From a bacterium (GTDB lineage: Bacteria; JAMCPX01), in assembly GCA_021787655.1 (NCBI GenBank), contig JAJYLM010000070.1, forward strand, positions 1 through 10,136: DNA of 10,136 nt. Direction: 5' to 3'. The position numbers and the translations under genes were made by a program. Shown here piece by piece: positions 8,601-10,136 of this stretch (position 1 is its first letter; the number at the start of each line of letters is the position of its first letter). The notes under the pieces are model-generated. The model was not told the origin of the DNA. It did no database searches and saw only the letters and a list, made by a program, of their open reading frames with translations.

Positions 8601-9035
8601 CGTGAATGTTTCTATATCCGCAAAATATTCGGGGGTGAGCAGCGGGAGCATCGATGTCCTCGCGCGTGCTCTCGTACGCTTGCCGCCGGGAAGAAGCGGC
8701 GGAATCCGTTGTTTTATCCGGCCGGAATGAATACCGGAAACCGCGGGGACCATGGAACCGGGAAGATATCTCAGATAATAGAAAAAGGTTGCAAGATCCG
8801 TATCTCCGCTGTCGAGCTGGTACCATCCGTGAACGATGTGGCGGTATGCCGCATAACTTGCCACCAGCGTTGTCTTTCCCGATCCGGGTAACCCGGTGAC
8901 CCAGATAATTCTTTTTTTCCGTGCCTGATCCAGAAGTTGAAAGAGCCTTTCCCGGAAAACGACATTGTGAACCTCAGGACTGCTAACCTTTGCAAGAAAT
9001 CCGCTCTGCAACGCTCTTGTCCTTTCGGTCAACAA
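5658..9035 (-). CDS. Large STAND ATPase transcriptional regulator (MalT-like, with C-terminal winged helix and BTAD domain)
   Basis: The protein has about 1125 residues. The N-terminal ATPase carries Walker A GLPGSGKT at 48-55, Walker B MLVFDNYH at 161-168 (D165, with Asn instead of the second Asp) and a sensor-like ISRTEP. It resembles the MalT/LAL group of STAND regulators. Residues from about 370 to 860 are rich in paired amphipathic helices, as in the TPR-like sensor region of that group. Residues 869-975 look like an OmpR/SARP winged helix (FCTLGNFRIY, ALWPDAG, then LNITIHRLRKLLG), and 1010-1120 match a bacterial transcriptional activator (BTAD) domain. MalT itself ends in a LuxR-type HTH, so the output domain differs. 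The effector is unknown, and a role in activating the adjacent operon is a guess. The longest frame starts at a TTG (9035-9033) with GGAG too close upstream. The TTG at 9011-9009 has AAAGGA eight bases before it and is a good alternative, giving 1117 residues. Confidence 0.9.
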   Translation of the reverse strand: MLTERTRALQSGFLAKVSSPEVHNVVFRERLFQLLDQARKKRIIWVTGLPGSGKTTLVASYAAYRHIVHGWYQLDSGDTDLATFFYYLRYLPGSMVPAVSGIHSGRIKQRIPPLLPGGKRTRARARTSMLPLLTPEYFADIETFTHRYFEELYSMLPRDFMLVFDNYHAIDENALFHTIMLEALGRVPDHGNVLVISRTEPLPVFSRLRANSVMEIIGNDLMRFTPGETDALIKLHAGQKHTPATASRIQSITDGWAAGIILMLEQHRENTEAMTNDTFKDYQSIFRYFSDVIFDSLEPDIRDFLMRTALFPSMTVEMATSITGNTDTQRILNALVKYRYFTISRPDHTYTYHDLFRAFLMERAKLHIDKQELRTLYHGAARLLEDSGKVEDAVALLAQSDGIDEIMRIIKQQGHLLIAQGRNMLLESWIRSLPEDRLEQEPWLSYWLGEASALFNPPAGRMNFEKAFAGFLKNAQGVKRSHQEPETPAGGIYLAWCGIVETFFYEFGNYKQTEPWIASMERIMTEHRAFPSLEIEARVLSLMVQVLTFQKPDHPRLPAWAQRALSLLEYIRDPDMQVYYLLFITNYFSWTGNIVQFDLLINFMKSKTSPDSLSIRTRLMYKLFIAVHARHLSLKQECLAALHEALALAQEYGVHFFDALILAQGIYLLMGTGDTDMIEELLQRMGQSINQSSLLDVIQYNSMEGWLENLKGRPEPAIRKIEQTLHMVLDMGSPFPEAIHRIALAELYSIQGDHTRAQQELERALSIGKRIKSFMIQYMGNLLRSSWLFGSGPLRNEEEGVRLLRTTMGIGRKYGIINTFLETREIRSRMCMKSLELGIEVAYVQTLIRRLELIPEESPLHYENWPWVFRFCTLGNFRIYHEKHRVELSRKAQHKPIELLQYLIVNHERPTDPEALCSALWPDAGRSHALRILNITIHRLRKLLGSNEAVLSQGGRLLLNPQQCWVDVVAFQYLLGRLETLIMGHHGSGAGTGKPEAIENLVRRIFSKYKGEFFTQEAIPSWAIGFRERTHTKFIHFINLIADYFTQSGFPDKAIQAYKNGLDIDNFEESFYQNLMILYISQGRSAEAAALYKRCESQLMQTMNREPSEKTRGIYRSLVRPQKQA
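9020..9025 (-). promoter_or_regulatory. Shine-Dalgarno sequence supporting an internal TTG start of the regulator
   Basis: AAAGGA on the minus strand lies eight bases before the TTG at 9011-9009. The upstream TTG codons at 9035 and 9032 have a GGAG only one and four bases away, which is too close. This favours a protein beginning MQSGFLAK, which also suits the family, where the ATPase linker follows soon after the start. Confidence 0.45.
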
Positions 9036-9049
9036 ACTCCATAGATATC

Positions 9050-9078
9050 TCTGTACAGCACATCGATTAAAATGTCAA
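9050..9078 (-). promoter_or_regulatory. Candidate promoter of the regulator gene, with palindromes at the start site
   Basis: A perfect -35 hexamer TTGACA (9078-9073) is followed after 17 bp by TACAGA (9055-9050), a poor -10 matching consensus at three of six positions. Two adjacent perfect 8-bp palindromes, CTGTACAG (9051-9058) and AGATATCT (9043-9050), cover the -10 and likely start site. A strong -35 with a weak -10 suits a promoter that needs an activator or is autoregulated. The gap between the eIF-2B-like gene and the regulator is 113 bp, enough for a promoter. Confidence 0.45.
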
Positions 9079-9148
9079 TCCGGTTTTAAACAACAGGCCC
9101 TGCCACGGATCGCCCCTGAGAACTTTCTGACGAACGCAGGATGTCCGA

Positions 9149-9985
9149 TCAATCCGAACCGGTGATTATCATGGTAAATAAATGCACGGATACGACCTCG
9201 AAATACCTGTTCCATACTGTGACCGATTTATTCTGCAGCGTGGTCAGTTCCCGTGCAGGTTTATTCAAAATTACAAACTTTCTGATGAGTGCCCGGGGAA
9301 CGATCTTCTCGGTTCCGCATAAGCCGTACAGCCGTGTCTTCGTTTTCCTGCACAGTTCAGCAATTGCCCGTGTACCCGTCTTGCAGACAAGTCCGTCTGC
9401 CAGCCGTGCATCAGCACCGATGAGTACCGCATCGACATCTCCCGATGCAAGCGTACTCAGAGCGGCTGCATCGGTTCCATAGATGACCGGAATACCGGAC
9501 CGGGCAAGCGCCTGCATCATCCTTGAGCCTTCATTCATAGGCCTTGATTCGGGAACGAGCACCGTGAACCTGGAACCTTGTCCGTAAGCCTCGTGCAAGC
9601 CTGCAAGCACGCTGGAACTCAGGGAATAGGTCATGACAAGACGGGCATTCCGGAGAAGGCGGCCGACGCTGTGTGCAATTCCCTGCATATTGACACCGAT
9701 GGCTGCTTCAAACCGGTCAAGATATTGTACAGCAGCTTTCCGGTCTGCAGGGTATGACAGGTTCCCGAGTCCGTCCGCAAGATTGAGAATAATTCCCATG
9801 GAAGGCTGTGCAGCTATCAACAGTCCTGCAATTGTCCTGCATAAGCGTGCATTGACGTGAACATCCGTGCGCCTGATATACCTGCGCACACGGTCAATTG
9901 CCTGCAACGCTATCGAGGTAGATCCTGAGACTGAATCACTGCCAATCGGTGTCAGCAGCTTTTTGATATCCTGAACCGGGCACAT
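9149..9985 (-). CDS. eIF-2B alpha/beta/delta-family protein (sugar-phosphate isomerase-like fold), catalytic Cys absent
   Basis: The protein has 278 residues from the ATG at 9985. It belongs to the superfamily of eIF-2B regulatory subunits, methylthioribose-1-phosphate isomerase (MtnA) and ribose-1,5-bisphosphate isomerase. Marks, numbered from the upstream ATG at 10003, are PESRPMNEGSRM at 151-162 (like the family ESRP segment), GADARLADGLVCKTGT at 196-211 (like GADR..NGD..NKIGT, keeping the Asp) and NRYFEVV near the C-terminus. Where the isomerases have THCN with the catalytic Cys, this protein reads TYSLSS at 125-130. An MtnA-type reaction is therefore unlikely, and binding of a nucleotide or sugar phosphate without that chemistry is possible. 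I chose the ATG at 9985 because AGGGGGTGG precedes it by five bases; the ATG at 10003 lies directly in the tail of a terminator and has no such site. The regulator gene follows after 113 bp. Confidence 0.85.
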   Translation of the reverse strand: MCPVQDIKKLLTPIGSDSVSGSTSIALQAIDRVRRYIRRTDVHVNARLCRTIAGLLIAAQPSMGIILNLADGLGNLSYPADRKAAVQYLDRFEAAIGVNMQGIAHSVGRLLRNARLVMTYSLSSSVLAGLHEAYGQGSRFTVLVPESRPMNEGSRMMQALARSGIPVIYGTDAAALSTLASGDVDAVLIGADARLADGLVCKTGTRAIAELCRKTKTRLYGLCGTEKIVPRALIRKFVILNKPARELTTLQNKSVTVWNRYFEVVSVHLFTMIITGSD

Positions 9986-9990
9986 GCACG

Positions 9991-9999
9991 CCACCCCCT
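9991..9999 (-). promoter_or_regulatory. Strong Shine-Dalgarno sequence of the eIF-2B-like gene
   Basis: AGGGGGTGG on the minus strand matches AGGAGGTG at seven of eight positions and ends five bases before the ATG at 9985. It decides the start of the gene. The same bases can pair with the 3' arm of the terminator just upstream (10009-10015). Confidence 0.65.
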
Positions 10000-10004
10000 G
10001 CATT

Positions 10005-10034
10005 AAAAAGGGGGTTCAGCATCGTGAACCCCCT
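10005..10034 (-). terminator. Intrinsic terminator, possibly an attenuator, upstream of the eIF-2B-like gene
   Basis: A perfect 10-bp inverted repeat (AGGGGGTTCA at 10009-10018 and TGAACCCCCT at 10025-10034) has a 6-base loop. On the minus strand it is followed by TTTT, which with the last stem base makes a run of five T. This is a textbook factor-independent terminator for minus-strand transcription. It may end the gene beyond the right edge. It also sits only 20 bases before the eIF-2B-like ATG, so anything transcribed from farther upstream must pass through it to express that gene. Confidence 0.85.
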
Positions 10035-10052
10035 GATAAAAATCATCTTGCA

Positions 10053-10094
10053 AAACGCACGAACAACAATCAGATTCCCGTTGTGGGTGCGTTT
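10053..10094. repeat. Long interrupted hairpin before the terminator
   Basis: AAACGCAC (10053-10060) pairs with GTGCGTTT (10087-10094). After a 2x2 internal loop, ACAAC (10063-10067) pairs with GTTGT (10080-10084), leaving a 12-base loop. This gives 13 base pairs in all. On the minus strand it lies 18 bases ahead of the terminator stem, so the two form tandem hairpins in the 3' UTR or leader. Confidence 0.6.
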
Positions 10095-10118
10095 ATAACG
10101 AATAATTTTCCTTCTCAA
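10092..10118 (-). promoter_or_regulatory. Possible promoter for the eIF-2B-like gene
   Basis: On the minus strand TTGAGA (10118-10113) and TATAAA (10097-10092) each differ from consensus at one position, but the spacer is only 15 bp, shorter than the optimum. Transcription would start near 10085 and give a leader of about 100 bases that contains the terminator. It overlaps the likely 3' end of the preceding gene. Confidence 0.3.
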
Positions 10119-10136
10119 CGATATGCTGGGCTATCG
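10093..10136 (-). CDS. Possible C-terminal end of an upstream gene (partial)
   Basis: One minus-strand frame reads IAQHIVEKENYSL and stops at TAA (10095-10093), at the foot of the hairpin. A terminator follows about 60 bases later, as expected at the end of a transcription unit. A second frame ends at TGA (10117-10115) after DSPAYR, so the choice is uncertain. Only 14 codons are visible and no function can be assigned. Confidence 0.3.
   Translation of the reverse strand, partial: IAQHIVEKENYSL

Noticed and set aside
9040..9042. ATG just upstream of the regulator as its start
   Set aside because: It is out of frame with the regulator and reaches a stop after about 19 codons.
10001..10003. 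ATG at 10003 as start of the eIF-2B-like gene
   Set aside because: It lies immediately after the terminator T run with no Shine-Dalgarno sequence. The ATG at 9985 has a near-perfect one.
9936..10118. Minus-strand 60-codon frame crossing the hairpins and the start of the eIF-2B-like gene
   Set aside because: It starts at a TTG, runs through a strong terminator, has a composition unlike a protein and overlaps the real gene out of frame. A leader-peptide role cannot be excluded but has no positive support.

Overview
This window looks like a chromosomal segment of a Gram-negative bacterium of moderate GC content. Every gene I can support lies on the minus strand. The best guess at lineage is Nitrospirota or a Desulfobacterota/Geobacter-like group. 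This rests on gene order (a Met8-type siroheme gene, a CcsA/HemX membrane protein, hemA, hemC, then a fused cobA-hemD) and on an outer-membrane protein with a terminal Phe. It is inference from gene content, not from a marker gene.

Reading along the minus strand from the right edge: (1) the possible last codons of an unidentified gene (10093-10136), followed by a hairpin and a strong intrinsic terminator (10005-10034). (2) An eIF-2B alpha/beta/delta-family protein (9149-9985) that keeps the family Asp motif but lacks the catalytic Cys of the sugar-phosphate isomerase members. (3) A 1125-residue STAND-type transcriptional regulator (5658-9035) with a MalT-like ATPase, a helical repeat region, a winged helix and a C-terminal BTAD domain. 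(4) A 124-bp intergenic region with a near-consensus sigma70 promoter. (5) A tetrapyrrole operon: small outer-membrane beta-barrel (4937-5533), precorrin-2 dehydrogenase/ferrochelatase (4296-4940), CcsA/HemX-like cytochrome c assembly protein (3408-4211), glutamyl-tRNA reductase hemA (2146-3405), hydroxymethylbilane synthase hemC (1247-2149), and a CobA-HemD fusion that runs off the left edge (1-1250).

The operon genes are tightly packed. Three junctions are 4-base start/stop overlaps, one gap is 2 bp, and only the siroheme gene to ccsA junction is open (84 bp). Together the enzymes make glutamate-1-semialdehyde from Glu-tRNA (HemA), hydroxymethylbilane from porphobilinogen (HemC), uroporphyrinogen III (HemD), precorrin-2 (CobA) and then sirohydrochlorin/siroheme (Met8-like). 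CcsA/HemX links this to heme delivery for c-type cytochromes. The hemB and hemL genes are not in the window.

The parts most worth a second look are the domain order of the regulator, the terminator whose 3' arm can alternatively pair with the Shine-Dalgarno sequence of the eIF-2B-like gene, the cysteine-less eIF-2B homologue, and the outer-membrane barrel whose stop codon overlaps the TTG start of a siroheme gene. No RNA genes, CRISPR arrays, insertion sequences or phage genes were seen.
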